Of a stretch of 64,000 nt of DNA, positions 50,257 through 59,223 are shown piece by piece (the first letter of the stretch is position 1; every line of letters starts with the position of its first letter). The position numbers and the translations under genes are program-made. This DNA is from Nocardiopsis ansamitocini. GTDB lineage: Bacteria > Actinomycetota > Actinomycetes > Streptosporangiales > Streptosporangiaceae. A model generated the notes under the pieces. The model was not told the origin of the DNA. It ran no database searches and saw nothing but the letters and a program-made list of their open reading frames with translations. The stretch is from NCBI RefSeq assembly GCF_030268225.1, contig NZ_BSQG01000007.1:1-64000 (forward strand), given 5' to 3'.

Positions 50257-51354
50257 ATGGCCCTGTGGCGAATCCGAGTGGCTGTCGATGATCGGCCCGG
50301 CCAGTTGGCGGCCCTCGTAGGCGTCATGGCCGAACACGGCGCAAACGTTCTGGGGATGTCCATCCACGCCGATCCCATCGGCGTCGTGGACGAGTTCATC
50401 GTCGATCTTCCCGGCGCACACCACGCGCTGTCGGCCGCCCTCACCCCGCTCAGCAGCGACGGCGACGTGACCGCGGTCCCGGCCGTACCGCGCGACGTCG
50501 GCGACGACGTGACCAGGTCGCTCCTGCTCACCGCACGGCTCAAGTCCGCCCCCAACCGACTGCCCGAGGCCCTGCGCGACCTGCTGAGCGCGGACGAGGC
50601 CAAGTGGACCAACCTCACCCGGCCCGCGCCGGAGTTCCCGGAGGAGCCCGAGACCGCGCTGGTGGTTCCGGTCGGTCCACTGCGCGCGGTCCGGTTGCGT
50701 CGCTCGGACCGTCCTTTCACCTGGACCGAGTCGGCCCGGGCCGATGCGCTGGTGCGCTCGATCCTTCCCCCGACCGGTCCTGCGCCCACCAGCGGATCGG
50801 TCATCACCCAGCGAGGCGTCGAACTCTTCGTCTGGCAGACCGGTACCGGTGACGGGGATGCCATCCAGCAGCTGCATCGGCGCTCCTCGGTCGAGACCAC
50901 GCGCAGGCGCTACTTCTCCACCGTCCGTGAACTCAGTCCGCGCATGCTCGATGTCTTCTGCGACCCGGAGCGGGGCCTCACCCTGGCAGCGCGCCCCGTC
51001 AACGGGCACGAGCCGGTGGCGCTGGCCCATTTGATGTACACGCTGGATCCGGGAGTGGGGGAGATCGCCCTGCTGGTGGAGGACACCTGGCAGGGGCAGG
51101 GGATCGGTGCCTGCCTGGCCCGGGTGCTCACCACGATCGCCGCGGATTGGGGGCTGGCCGAGATCCGCGCGGAGACGGTGGTCGACAATCAGCCCATGCA
51201 GCGCATCATGGGCCGACTCGGCGCGACCATTCGTCCACCGCGCGAAGGCATCGTCCAGGCCCGCCTGCCGGTCGCCGGAACCGTCCCCTCGCGCAGGCCG
51301 GGGCGCCTGATGACCCTGCTGGGTCAGGCAGGCGCCCCGGGAACCGCGAGGTGA
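50257..51354 (+). CDS. ACT-GNAT acetyltransferase
   Basis: A 365-residue protein. Residues ~3-70 form an ACT domain (RIRVAVDDRPGQLAALVGVMAEHGANVLGMS) that normally binds an amino acid. Residues ~200-335 form a GNAT domain (ALLVEDTWQGQGIGACLARVL). Amino-acid-regulated ACT-GNAT lysine acetyltransferases are known from actinobacteria; which amino acid acts here cannot be read. A middle linker holds a divergent half-domain. GGAGG is six bases before ATG 50257. Convergent with the permease. Confidence 0.82.
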   Translation: MALWRIRVAVDDRPGQLAALVGVMAEHGANVLGMSIHADPIGVVDEFIVDLPGAHHALSAALTPLSSDGDVTAVPAVPRDVGDDVTRSLLLTARLKSAPNRLPEALRDLLSADEAKWTNLTRPAPEFPEEPETALVVPVGPLRAVRLRRSDRPFTWTESARADALVRSILPPTGPAPTSGSVITQRGVELFVWQTGTGDGDAIQQLHRRSSVETTRRRYFSTVRELSPRMLDVFCDPERGLTLAARPVNGHEPVALAHLMYTLDPGVGEIALLVEDTWQGQGIGACLARVLTTIAADWGLAEIRAETVVDNQPMQRIMGRLGATIRPPREGIVQARLPVAGTVPSRRPGRLMTLLGQAGAPGTAR

Positions 51355-51368
51355 TCCGGCTGCTGCGG

Positions 51369-52853
51369 TCAGTCGGCTGAGTCGTCCTTCACGGTCGGGG
51401 TGTGCTCGGCCCGGGCCAGTCGGCTCTTGCGCATTCCGTAGCAGAAGTAGACGATCACGCCCAGGAGCATCCAGACCAGGAACCGGATCCAGGTGTCCAC
51501 GGTCAGGTTGAGCATCAGCCAGCCGCAGGCCAGGGCCGCGATGACCGGGAGGACCGGCACCCACGGCGCGCGGAAGGCACGGGGCAGGTCCGGGCGGGTC
51601 CGGCGCAGCACGATCACACCGACGGAGACCACCACGAACGCGAACAGCGTGCCGATGTTGACCATTTCCTCGAGCGCGCTGATGGGCACGAGACCGGCGA
51701 GGAGAGCCACCGCGACGGTGGTGATGCCGGTCATGACATAGGGCGTGCCGAAGCGCGGATGCGTCTTTGACAGTCCGCGCGGCAGCAGGCCGTCACGCGA
51801 CATCGCGAACGCCACTCGGGACTGGCCCATCATCAGGACCAGGATCACGGTGGTGATGCCGATGACACCGCCCAGCGAGATCAGTGTCGCCGCCCAGTCC
51901 GCCCCCACACCCCGGAAGGCTTCGGCCAGGGGCGCGTCGCTGTTCAGTTCGGTGTAGGGGCGCATGCCGGTGACGATGGCCGCGACCGCCATGTACAGCA
52001 CGGTCACGATGATCAGTGAGCCGAAGATTCCCACCGGCATGTCGCGCTTGGGGTTCTTGGTCTCCTCGGCGGTGGTCGCGACGATGTCGAAGCCGATGAA
52101 GGCGAAGAACACCACGGACGCGGCGGCGATGACCCCCCAGATACCGAAGGAGCTGGGTTCCAGGCCGAGCAGGACCTGGGTCAGGGGCTGGTGCCCGATC
52201 GACTGGGTCTCGGCCGGGACCGGCTCGGCGGGGGGAACGAACGGCGTCCAGTTGGACGCCTTGACGTAGAACGCGCCCACGACGATGACGAACAGCACGA
52301 TGGCGACCTTGATGGCCACGACCACCGCGGTTACCCGTCCCGACAGCTTGGCGCCCAGGGTGCTGACGACACCCAGGAGGATGACGATCGCCATCGCGCC
52401 GACGTTGACCCCGTAGTCGTCGGTGATCGCGATCGAGGTGGGTATGCCGAGCAGATCGCCTGCGTAGGCGGACCAGCCCACCGCGACCACGGAGGCGGCC
52501 AGGGTGAACTCCAGGATCAGGTCCCAGCCGATGATCCACGCGACGAACTCGCCGAGGCTGGCGTAACCGAAGGTGTAGGCGCTGCCCGCGACCGGAACGG
52601 TGGAGGCGAACTCCGCGTAGCACATGGCCGCCAGAGCGCATACGAGTCCGGCGATCAGGAACGACACGATGATGGCGGGGCCGGCGTTCTCCGCCGCTTG
52701 ACGGCCGGTCACCACGAAGATGCCGGTTCCGATGATGACGCCGATACCGAAGACGATCAGATCGAATCCGGTCAGGTCCTTGCGAAGGGCGTGTCCTGGT
52801 TCGTCGGTGTCCTTGATGGACTGCTCGATGCTTTTTGTGCGCCAAATACTCAC
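51369..52853 (-). CDS. APC-family amino acid permease
   Basis: A 494-residue permease with 12 or more membrane helices. TM1 holds GIGVIIGTGIFVVTG, the unwound Gly motif of the APC family; helix 6-7 has FFAFIGFDIVATTAEETKNPKRDMP, as in cationic amino-acid transporters (CAT, YfnA). Substrate is unknown. GTG start 52853 has GGAG nine bases upstream. It runs against the ACT-GNAT gene with 14 bases between stops. Functional coupling to the ACT sensor is possible. Confidence 0.88.
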   Translation of the reverse strand: MSIWRTKSIEQSIKDTDEPGHALRKDLTGFDLIVFGIGVIIGTGIFVVTGRQAAENAGPAIIVSFLIAGLVCALAAMCYAEFASTVPVAGSAYTFGYASLGEFVAWIIGWDLILEFTLAASVVAVGWSAYAGDLLGIPTSIAITDDYGVNVGAMAIVILLGVVSTLGAKLSGRVTAVVVAIKVAIVLFVIVVGAFYVKASNWTPFVPPAEPVPAETQSIGHQPLTQVLLGLEPSSFGIWGVIAAASVVFFAFIGFDIVATTAEETKNPKRDMPVGIFGSLIIVTVLYMAVAAIVTGMRPYTELNSDAPLAEAFRGVGADWAATLISLGGVIGITTVILVLMMGQSRVAFAMSRDGLLPRGLSKTHPRFGTPYVMTGITTVAVALLAGLVPISALEEMVNIGTLFAFVVVSVGVIVLRRTRPDLPRAFRAPWVPVLPVIAALACGWLMLNLTVDTWIRFLVWMLLGVIVYFCYGMRKSRLARAEHTPTVKDDSAD

Positions 52854-53152
52854 GAAGGGGTGCTCCAGCCTAATTACCTGGCTCTTGCGAGGTCAGGGAC
52901 GGCTTCGGATGGTTCAACTGCCGCGCGAGCATACTCCCACCTGGAAGGTTTCTCGAAACTTCTTCCACGGTCCTGACTGGCGCGCAGTGGTCGGTGTTGG
53001 AGCCGTTGCTGTCCGCGGTGGGCACAAGTCGCAGGCGGTCTGGCTGTCGGTGGCTGCTAGACGGTGGGCGGTGTGCATGGGGTTGCACCTTCCGTAGCGG
53101 CATGTGGTCCGATGGATTTGCGTCCCGGTTTCTTGAGGAAAGGTCCCTTCTC

Positions 53153-54064
53153 ATGCATTCGTCGTTCGTGCCACCCCGCCAGGTCAAGATCGGTGACGCG
53201 GCGGCCTTCGCCGGCAGCACGCCACGGGCGATTCGCCATTACCACGCGATCGGCCTGCTCCCCGAGCCCGAGCGGGGCGGCGATGACCGCCGCCGCTACG
53301 AGTACGAGGACATGATCCGCCTGCTGTGGATTCGCAAGATGGCCGACGCCGGGATCGCCCTGGACGACATCCGTGACGCCTTTGCCACCGGCACGGCTTC
53401 CGCCGGTGCAAACAGCGGAGAAGGTATCGCGGGCATCCTGGAGCGGTTGGAACAAACCCTCGTCGAGCAGGAGGCGAAATTGCGGCGGCAACGGACCGCC
53501 GTGCAGCGGATGCGCACCGAAGGCAGCCGAATGGGCCTGCTCTCCGACTTCGTCACCGACCGTCTCAAGAGCCTGCCCGAGGGCTCCCTGCGTCAGGCGG
53601 ACCTGGACACTCTGCTGGTCACTGAGCGGATCTTCGGCCCGCTCGGCGCGGCCGTCCAGGCCACCCGCTTCGTCGCCCTGGCCGTGCATCCCACTCTGCG
53701 GGAGGAATCCGACCGCATCGACGACGCCGAGGAGGCACTCGATGACAGCGTCGCCGTCGATGATCCACGGGTGGCTCAAGTCGCCGTCGAGCGGCACGCC
53801 TTCGAAAGCGCCCTGCAGGCCGTCATCGAGGAGTCCGGCCTGGACAAGGACGACGATGCCCTCTTCGACGCCTGGGACGCTGTGCACCCCGCTACCGCCG
53901 ATGACGGCGAGGACGAGGCCGGCCTCGGTTCCGGTAGGCGGAAGGCTGACTCCATGAGCGCGTTCGAAGCCATCGGCAAGATGCCCTACGACTTCTCCCC
54001 AGCCCGATGGCGCTGTATGGAACTGGCCATAGAACTGTCCGCCCAAGACTCCCCCGTTACCTGA
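53153..54064 (+). CDS. MerR-family transcriptional regulator
   Basis: A 303-residue MerR-type regulator. Residues ~8-80 form the winged helix (VKIGDAAAFAGSTPRAIRHYHAIGLLPEPERGG), followed by a coiled coil (~100-125, LEQTLVEQEAKLRRQRTAV) and a long C-terminal domain with acidic stretches. The C-terminal domain is longer than in metal sensors, so it belongs to the ligand-sensing group. The effector is not identifiable. ATG 53153 follows GAGGAAAGG; upstream frame is not used. Confidence 0.8.
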   Translation: MHSSFVPPRQVKIGDAAAFAGSTPRAIRHYHAIGLLPEPERGGDDRRRYEYEDMIRLLWIRKMADAGIALDDIRDAFATGTASAGANSGEGIAGILERLEQTLVEQEAKLRRQRTAVQRMRTEGSRMGLLSDFVTDRLKSLPEGSLRQADLDTLLVTERIFGPLGAAVQATRFVALAVHPTLREESDRIDDAEEALDDSVAVDDPRVAQVAVERHAFESALQAVIEESGLDKDDDALFDAWDAVHPATADDGEDEAGLGSGRRKADSMSAFEAIGKMPYDFSPARWRCMELAIELSAQDSPVT

Positions 54065-54094
54065 AACGCGGTCTGGCGGTCGGGGAAAGAAGAA

Positions 54095-54124
54095 GCGGCC
54101 GGCGCCCGAGGGGGCGCCGGCCGC
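54095..54124. terminator. terminator between MerR and zinc-ribbon genes
   Basis: A 13-bp perfect stem, 54095-54107 with 54112-54124, and a 4-base GAGG loop. It lies between two convergent genes and can serve both. Confidence 0.85.
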
Positions 54125-54184
54125 CAGAAGACATGCCGGTCGTTGTCGTGCGGACCGGGGGTCCTGGTTGCCGCTATGGGCTGG

Positions 54185-54436
54185 TTACGCCTCGGCGGAA
54201 GTCTCGTCAGCGGAAGTCTCGTCGGACTTCTTGGTGACGCGGCGCTTCTTCACCGGGCGCGAGTAGTCCACCAGTGCCTCGAACTGGGTCTCGTACTCCT
54301 TCTTGCACTCCTCGCAAGAGTCGACCTCGCGCACGGTCCCGTCCCAGGCGAACTGGACGACCTCGGTGGCCTCGACCTTCTCGTCACGGACGGCGTGCGG
54401 GTCGCAATATTTGCGCGTGAAGACCTCGGTGACCAC
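54185..54436 (-). CDS. small zinc-ribbon-like protein
   Basis: An 83-residue protein starting VVTEVFTRKYCDPHAV. Cys residues in YCDPH and SCEECKKE can bind zinc (CxxH and CxxC), with a charged core EYETQFEALVDYSRP and a Lys/Arg-Asp/Thr/Ser-rich tail. The GTG start at 54436 has GGGGAG nine bases upstream, better than longer starts in the same frame. The zinc-ribbon plus basic tail suggests nucleic-acid binding; I know no function. Confidence 0.6.
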   Translation of the reverse strand: MVTEVFTRKYCDPHAVRDEKVEATEVVQFAWDGTVREVDSCEECKKEYETQFEALVDYSRPVKKRRVTKKSDETSADETSAEA

Positions 54437-54779
54437 GATGGCGGCTCCCCATTCGGTGACTGTGTGGGTACTGGCCCCAAAATCATACACGCGTACGAAC
54501 GCGGGTTCGGGGGTGCGCAAAGGGGGTGCTGGGTAGCTGCACAGGGCGCGCCACAAGGGAGAAGCCTAGCGAAGTTCGGACAGGCTCCGGCCCGTGGCGC
54601 AATGGGGTGGCCGGGGAGGCTGTGTGGAGGTGTGGCATTGGCCACGTTCCGTATCCAGGCGAATACGAATACGATCAATTTTCCTCGGAAGATGTTCCCG
54701 GGACGGTTGAAGGTCAAGGATCCCCGCCCTTATTCCGCGCCGACCGTATTCAGTCAATCGATGGAAGAAGGATCACGTC
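54437..54779 (+). other. divergent promoter region of zinc-ribbon and doxX genes
   Basis: 343 bases between divergent genes. Upstream of the first DoxX gene is an AT-richer patch with repeated GAATAC (near 54660-54670). No clear consensus promoter was found, and no gene is supported. Confidence 0.35.
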
Positions 54780-55232
54780 ATGGCCGAGACCACTCGTCAC
54801 ACCAGGGCCTGGGCGGCCGACATCACCGCCCTCGTCGCCCGCGTCGCCGTGGGCCTGGTGTTCATCGCGCACGGCCTGCAGAAGCTCGGCGGGGGAGTCG
54901 GTGGCACTGCCGAGATGTTCGCCGCCATGGGCATCCCGCTTCCGCAGGTCGCCGCCGTCGTCGCAATCGTCATCGAGGTGGGGGCCGGTGCCGCCCTGCT
55001 GATCGGACTGGGGCTTCCTGTCGCAGGCATCCTGCTCGCGGCCCAAATGCTCGGCGCTTTCGTCTTCGTGCACACCAGCGACCCTTTGCTGGGCGGCTAT
55101 GAACTGGTTCTGGTCCTGGGGGCCGCGGCCCTCGCGTCGGGCTTCAACGGCGGAACCCTCGCGGTGGACCGTTTTCTCCCCTGGGGGCGCTCCGCGGTCC
55201 GTGCCACCGAGCCGGTGTCGCGTTCCTCGTAG
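54780..55232 (+). CDS. DoxX family membrane protein (copy 1)
   Basis: A 150-residue DoxX protein with four membrane helices. VARVAVGLVFIAHGLQKLG, a motif shared by the family, is at ~20-38; GLGLPVAGILLAAQML and LVLVLGAAALASGF follow. DoxX proteins take part in thiosulfate metabolism, MmpS-type and mycobacterial redox complexes; here the role is not known. ATG 54780 has AAGGA upstream. Similar in sequence and length to the second copy, 228 bases downstream. Confidence 0.8.
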   Translation: MAETTRHTRAWAADITALVARVAVGLVFIAHGLQKLGGGVGGTAEMFAAMGIPLPQVAAVVAIVIEVGAGAALLIGLGLPVAGILLAAQMLGAFVFVHTSDPLLGGYELVLVLGAAALASGFNGGTLAVDRFLPWGRSAVRATEPVSRSS

Positions 55233-55459
55233 GCCCTGATCCGCTCGCCTCGGGGGTGGACGCTTTTTGCCTCCGAGGCCCTTGTGGGTAAGGGATTTGG
55301 CACCTTTTGAGTATTGTGGCGATCGCTCTTGGTGACCGACCATGTACCGCACAGCGCGCGTCCGTCACCCCGTGGATGCGCATCCCTGCACGGAGCGGGT
55401 GGTTGTCCCGCCCCTTCCGTGGTCGGTCATGCTCGAATCGACGAGAGAAGACGATCATC

Positions 55460-55921
55460 ATGCGGCACTACACCCCCACCCTCCGCGACAGCCTGGTCGA
55501 TATCACCGCCCTGGTGGCCCGTATCGCCGTGGGTGTCACCTTTATCGCCCACGGCGCCCAGAAGCTCGGCATGGGAGTCGAGGGGGCCGGGCACATGTTC
55601 GATGCCATCGGCGTCCCGTTCCCGCAGGCCGCCGCGGCGCTCGCCATCGCGGTGGAGATCGGGGGCGGTGCGGCCCTGCTCCTCGGACTGGCGCTGCCCG
55701 TGACCGGTGCGGTACTCGCCGGCTTCATGGCGGCGGCCTACTTCTTCGGTCACCTGGGCGCCCCGCTCACCGGTCCCGGCGGATTCGAATTGGCCCTGGT
55801 GCTCGGCGGCTCGGCCCTTGCGCTGGGCTTCGCCGGCGGCCGGTTGACCGTGGACCGTTTCCTTCCCTGGGGCAGGCAGGCGGTACGCACCTCGGCGACC
55901 GAGGTCAGTCCGGCGGCCTGA
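55460..55921 (+). CDS. DoxX family membrane protein (copy 2)
   Basis: A 153-residue paralogue of the preceding gene, with VARIAVGVTFIAHGAQKLG at ~17-35, and matching TM segments and the end DRFLPWGRQAVR, seen in copy 1 as DRFLPWGRSAVR. The two arose by duplication. GAGAGAAG precedes ATG 55460; 51 upstream in-frame codons are rejected. A perfect palindrome with a CelR-type box follows. Confidence 0.82.
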   Translation: MRHYTPTLRDSLVDITALVARIAVGVTFIAHGAQKLGMGVEGAGHMFDAIGVPFPQAAAALAIAVEIGGGAALLLGLALPVTGAVLAGFMAAAYFFGHLGAPLTGPGGFELALVLGGSALALGFAGGRLTVDRFLPWGRQAVRTSATEVSPAA

Positions 55922-55939
55922 GTCGGTATCTCCCACGGG

Positions 55940-55981
55940 CCTTCGCGCGTATTTGGGAGCGCTCCCAAATACGCGCGAAGG
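55940..55981. terminator. 42-bp perfect palindrome with CelR/CebR-type box
   Basis: Bases 55940-55981 are an exact palindrome (21 bp each side, no loop). At its centre, 55954-55967 is TGGGAGCGCTCCCA, identical to the operator of CelR in Thermobifida fusca and CebR in streptomycetes. It lies between the second doxX gene and the minus-strand zinc-ribbon gene, so it is either a bidirectional terminator, an operator, or both. Confidence 0.65.
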
Positions 55982-56017
55982 TGGCCCCGGTCCGCCTCGG
56001 CGGTCCGGGGCCTCTGC

Positions 56018-56308
56018 TCAGTCGAAGATCTCGTCGAGGAAGTCGGCCTGTCGCTTACGGCGTTCGCCCTGGTAGTCGTTGCGGGTGTAGGCGTCCTCGC
56101 TGTTGTCCCCGTTGTCGCGATGGCGGCGTCCGCCGCTGTACTCGTCCTCCTGGCCGCGCCGCCAGCGGTGCTCGGCTTCCAGGAGCTGTTCCAGCTCGCC
56201 GCGGTCCAGGAAGATTCCCCGGCACTGCGAGCACTTGTCCACGGTCACGCCCACGAGGTTCTCCCGGCTGAGCGAGCCGGGGCACTTGGGGCAGGAGAGA
56301 GTGTTCAT
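56018..56308 (-). CDS. TFIIB-type zinc-ribbon protein
   Basis: A 96-residue protein. CPKCPGSLSRENL and DKCSQCRGIFLDRGELEQLLE (residues ~6-40) are the zf-TFIIB domain: two CxxC pairs plus the FLDRGEL signature. The C-terminal part is Arg/Asp/Glu-rich and disordered, ending RQADFLDEIFD. Such small proteins are widespread but uncharacterised. ATG 56308 is chosen, since an upstream Arg/Pro-rich extension to 56527 looks spurious. Confidence 0.78.
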   Translation of the reverse strand: MNTLSCPKCPGSLSRENLVGVTVDKCSQCRGIFLDRGELEQLLEAEHRWRRGQEDEYSGGRRHRDNGDNSEDAYTRNDYQGERRKRQADFLDEIFD

Positions 56309-56643
56309 GACAATGTGGATAGCGCATCGCGGCGCCGGGTTCCACTCGGGGCGGTTCCCGAAGCGCGATCGTCGATGCCCGTTGTTCGCCCGGGTGGGCG
56401 ACGCAGGCAAACCGGCAAACATCGTCGAGATTTCGGATAAGCCGAACGTGTGCCGTTGCCGCTGGATATCGTAGGCGACTGCCCCTCGCTCTCCCGGGTG
56501 TGCCCGAATTCGACCGGCATCACCCAAGAAGGGGATTCTTTGCGAAATGTCGCGGCCCCGAACAGTTGCATGAATTTCGGTGGACCACGGGGAAAGTGGC
56601 GCTCCGGCGGGGAGAGGCGGGGAGCCCGTTTTGGGAGAAAAAC
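56309..56643 (+). other. region between zinc-ribbon and DUF485 genes
   Basis: 335 bases in a divergent arrangement. It contains the dyad TTCGG-ATAA-GCCGAA and AT-rich patches, but no gene. Promoters for both flanking genes must be here. Confidence 0.35.
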
Positions 56644-57081
56644 GTGGTGGACCGTCGTGAGAGCGCTGATCCTGGACCGGCTCCGGTTCAAGGCGGGCAG
56701 TGGTGGCACTCCGAGGAGGAGCGTCGAGGGCAGCTCGTCCAGCAGAGCATCCAGATCGTCCGAATGGGGGCCGATCCGCGTTTCGTCGCTCTGCGCAAAC
56801 GGTTCATCCGTCAGTTTTCCCTCCTTGTCGTCTTTTCCCTGGGCTGGTATCTCGCTTATGTTTTCCTCACCGTCTACGCCCGTGATCTAATGGCGATCCG
56901 AGTCGCCGGATCGATCAATATCGGTCTGCTCGTTGGAACCGGACAGTTCGTCTCGACCTTCCTGCTCGCCTGGGGCTACGCCCGTTGTGCCGAGCGTTCC
57001 ATCGATCCCGTCGCCGTCGAGTTGCACACCGAGATGCGAGCGGCCGACGCCGCCCGCAACGGCGAAACGGTGCGTCCGTGA
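56644..57081 (+). CDS. DUF485 family small membrane protein
   Basis: A 145-residue protein whose C-terminal half (ADPRFVALRKRFIRQFSLLV, GTGQFVSTFLLAWGYARCA) has the two membrane helices of DUF485, often encoded beside acetate/solute:cation symporters. A disordered N-terminus precedes it. GGGAG lies before two adjacent GTG codons at 56644 and 56647; either could be the start. It overlaps the symporter start (GTGA), so the two proteins are co-translated and perhaps partners. Confidence 0.8.
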   Translation: MVDRRESADPGPAPVQGGQWWHSEEERRGQLVQQSIQIVRMGADPRFVALRKRFIRQFSLLVVFSLGWYLAYVFLTVYARDLMAIRVAGSINIGLLVGTGQFVSTFLLAWGYARCAERSIDPVAVELHTEMRAADAARNGETVRP

Positions 57082-58739
57082 CCCTCGGGCAGCTCTGGAC
57101 CATCGCATTCTTCGCGCTCTTCGTCGCCGTCACCGCCATCGTCACCGTCCGGGCCCGACGCGGCGCAGCGGGCATCCTCGACTTCTATGCCGGTGGACGG
57201 CGCTTCGGCAGTACCCAGAACGGCCTGGCGCTGACCGGTGACTACCTTTCGGCGGCCTCCCTCCTCGGCATCGCCGGGATCATCGCGCTCGACGGCTACG
57301 ACGGCTTCCTCTACTCGGTGGGCTTCCTGGTGGCGTGGCTGCTGGTACTCCCGTTGGCGCAGCTGATACGCAACACCGGCCGCTTCACCATGGCCGACGT
57401 CCCCGCTTTCCGGATGCGCCGGATGCGGGTCCGGATGGCCTGCACCACGTCCACGGTGACCGTTTCGGTCTTCTACCTGCTCGCCCAGATGGTCGGTGCG
57501 GGAGCGCTGGTCACGCTCATGCTCGGCATCGACCAGGGGGGTTCCTTCCTCGGAATGGATGCCGTCCAGGCCAGGACGGCATCCATCGTCGCGGTCGGAG
57601 TGCTGATGGTCGGTTACGTCATGTACGGCGGGATGAAGGCCGCGACCTGGCTGCAGATCATCAAGGCCGTCGTACTGCTCACCGGAACCGGGCTGCTCAC
57701 GTTCGCGGTCCTTGCGGTGTTCGGGTTCAACGTCGACGACATGCTCACGGCAGCGGCCGACACCAGCGGCCGGGGACAGGCGTTCCTCGAACCCGGGCTG
57801 CGGTTCGGCCAGGAGGTGGCCGCGGACCCCGCCCGGACCCTCATCAACAAACTCGACCTGGTCAGCCTGGCGCTGGGGCTGGTCCTGGGCACCGTCGCGC
57901 TTCCGCACATCCTGACGCGCTTCTACACCGTGCCCGACGGCAGGGCGGCGCGCGCCTCGGTCAACCGCACCATCCTGCTGGTGGGCGCGTTCTATCTCAT
58001 GACCTTGGTGCTGGGGTTCGGTGCGGCGGCCCTGGTCGGCCCGGAGCGCATCGCCGCCCAGGACCCCTCCGGCAACACCGCCGTTCCCCAGCTCGCCCGG
58101 GAGGTCGGCGAGCTGCTGGGCGGACCGGTCGGCGGCGCCGTGCTGCTCGCGTTCATCTGCGCGGTCGCCCTGGCCACGATCCTCGCGGTCGTCGCCAGTC
58201 TCACCCTGGCGTCGTCGGCCTCGTTGGCACACGACCTCTTCGGCCACGTCCTGATGTGGGGGCGTTCCAAGGAGTCCCAGGAGGTGGGCGTGGCCCGTCT
58301 CGCGGCGGTGCTGGTCGGAGCCGTGGCGATCGGTCTGGCCGTCGTCGCCCAGAACCTCAACGTCGCTTTCCTGGTCGGCCTGGCCTTCGCCATTGCCGCC
58401 GCCGCCAACCTCCCGGTCATCGTGCTGTCGCTGTTCTGGCGTCGCTTCAACACCAGCGGGGTCGAGGCCGGTGTCTACGGGGGACTGCTGTCCTCTGTGC
58501 TCCTGGTCCTGCTGTCGCCGGTGATGTCGGGCAAGACCGATCCGGTGACCGGAGCGAACCTCTCGCTGCTGCCCTCCTGGATCGACATCCAGCTCTTCCC
58601 CCTGGAGAACCCCGGTCTGGTCTCCATCCCGCTCGGCTTCCTCTGCGCCGTCGTCGGGACCCTGCTCTCCCGTGAACGCAACACCGCCCGCTACCAGGAG
58701 CTCCGCGTCCGGTCCCTGACCGGTACGGGCGCGCACTGA
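57078..58739 (+). CDS. ActP-like sodium/solute symporter
   Basis: A 553-residue SSS-family transporter with about 13 helices. FYAGGRRFGSTQNGLALTGDYLSAASLLG is the family start, ALPHILTRFYTVPDGRAARAS is a signature segment, and VAQNLNVAFLVGLAFAIAAAANLPV follows. With the upstream DUF485 protein it matches ActP, the acetate/cation symporter; other short-chain solutes are possible. GTG 57078 overlaps the DUF485 stop. Confidence 0.88.
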   Translation: MTLGQLWTIAFFALFVAVTAIVTVRARRGAAGILDFYAGGRRFGSTQNGLALTGDYLSAASLLGIAGIIALDGYDGFLYSVGFLVAWLLVLPLAQLIRNTGRFTMADVPAFRMRRMRVRMACTTSTVTVSVFYLLAQMVGAGALVTLMLGIDQGGSFLGMDAVQARTASIVAVGVLMVGYVMYGGMKAATWLQIIKAVVLLTGTGLLTFAVLAVFGFNVDDMLTAAADTSGRGQAFLEPGLRFGQEVAADPARTLINKLDLVSLALGLVLGTVALPHILTRFYTVPDGRAARASVNRTILLVGAFYLMTLVLGFGAAALVGPERIAAQDPSGNTAVPQLAREVGELLGGPVGGAVLLAFICAVALATILAVVASLTLASSASLAHDLFGHVLMWGRSKESQEVGVARLAAVLVGAVAIGLAVVAQNLNVAFLVGLAFAIAAAANLPVIVLSLFWRRFNTSGVEAGVYGGLLSSVLLVLLSPVMSGKTDPVTGANLSLLPSWIDIQLFPLENPGLVSIPLGFLCAVVGTLLSRERNTARYQELRVRSLTGTGAH

Positions 58740-59223
58740 GCCGGTGGGGGCCGGGCGGGCCGGGGAACGCACCGGCGCGACGATCGTTCGCGGCCGGACG
58801 GTCACCGTCGGTCAGAAAGTCGTGCGAATCCGGGTAATCCCCGGCCGGAAACTGACCGCTAGTGGCCGTTCGATCCCCTAAAAAGCGGAAATCTCGCCGA
58901 TGCGGCCCGTACGGCAGTCCGGATCGGCCACCATGTCCTCTACCCCGCATGCACGAATCAGCGGGCACTGCGCAGCGCCGCCGCTCCATTGGCCAGGGGG
59001 CCTCTTGGCCGGCGGTGTCCTCGCGTGGAGACGGCAACTGATCGTGCCGTGCGCTGGTGCCCCTGTTCGGTCCGGACCCCTCGTCGGCCTGTCCGGAACC
59101 GTCCTCGCATCGGCGCGCGGTCTTGGATCCATCGAGCCCCTGAGCGGTGTTCGCCCGGTCCGGCCACCCGAAATCCCGTCCACGTCCCACAGTGACCCGT
59201 TTCCCACCAGTGAGAAGGAGCCG
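58740..59223 (+). other. upstream region of the Cas10-RAMP operon
   Basis: 484 bases with no supported gene, tRNA or CRISPR-like repeat. There is a terminator candidate after the symporter (GCCGGTG at 58740-58746 with CACCGGC at 58770-58776) and an inverted repeat CGGTCAG/CTGACCG (58809-58815, 58852-58858) around an inner CCGGG/CCCGG hairpin. The ribosome site GAGAAGGAG lies just before the Cas10-like ATG. The promoter of the operon must be here. Confidence 0.45.

Noticed and set aside
58900-59223. Extension of the Cas10-like gene upstream
   Set aside because: The upstream residues are Pro/Arg/Ser-rich with no domain, whereas ATG 59224 has GAGAAGGAG and begins at the palm fold.
58740-59223. 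CRISPR array upstream of the RAMP operon
   Set aside because: No direct repeats of 25-40 bp with regular spacing are seen; only short inverted repeats.
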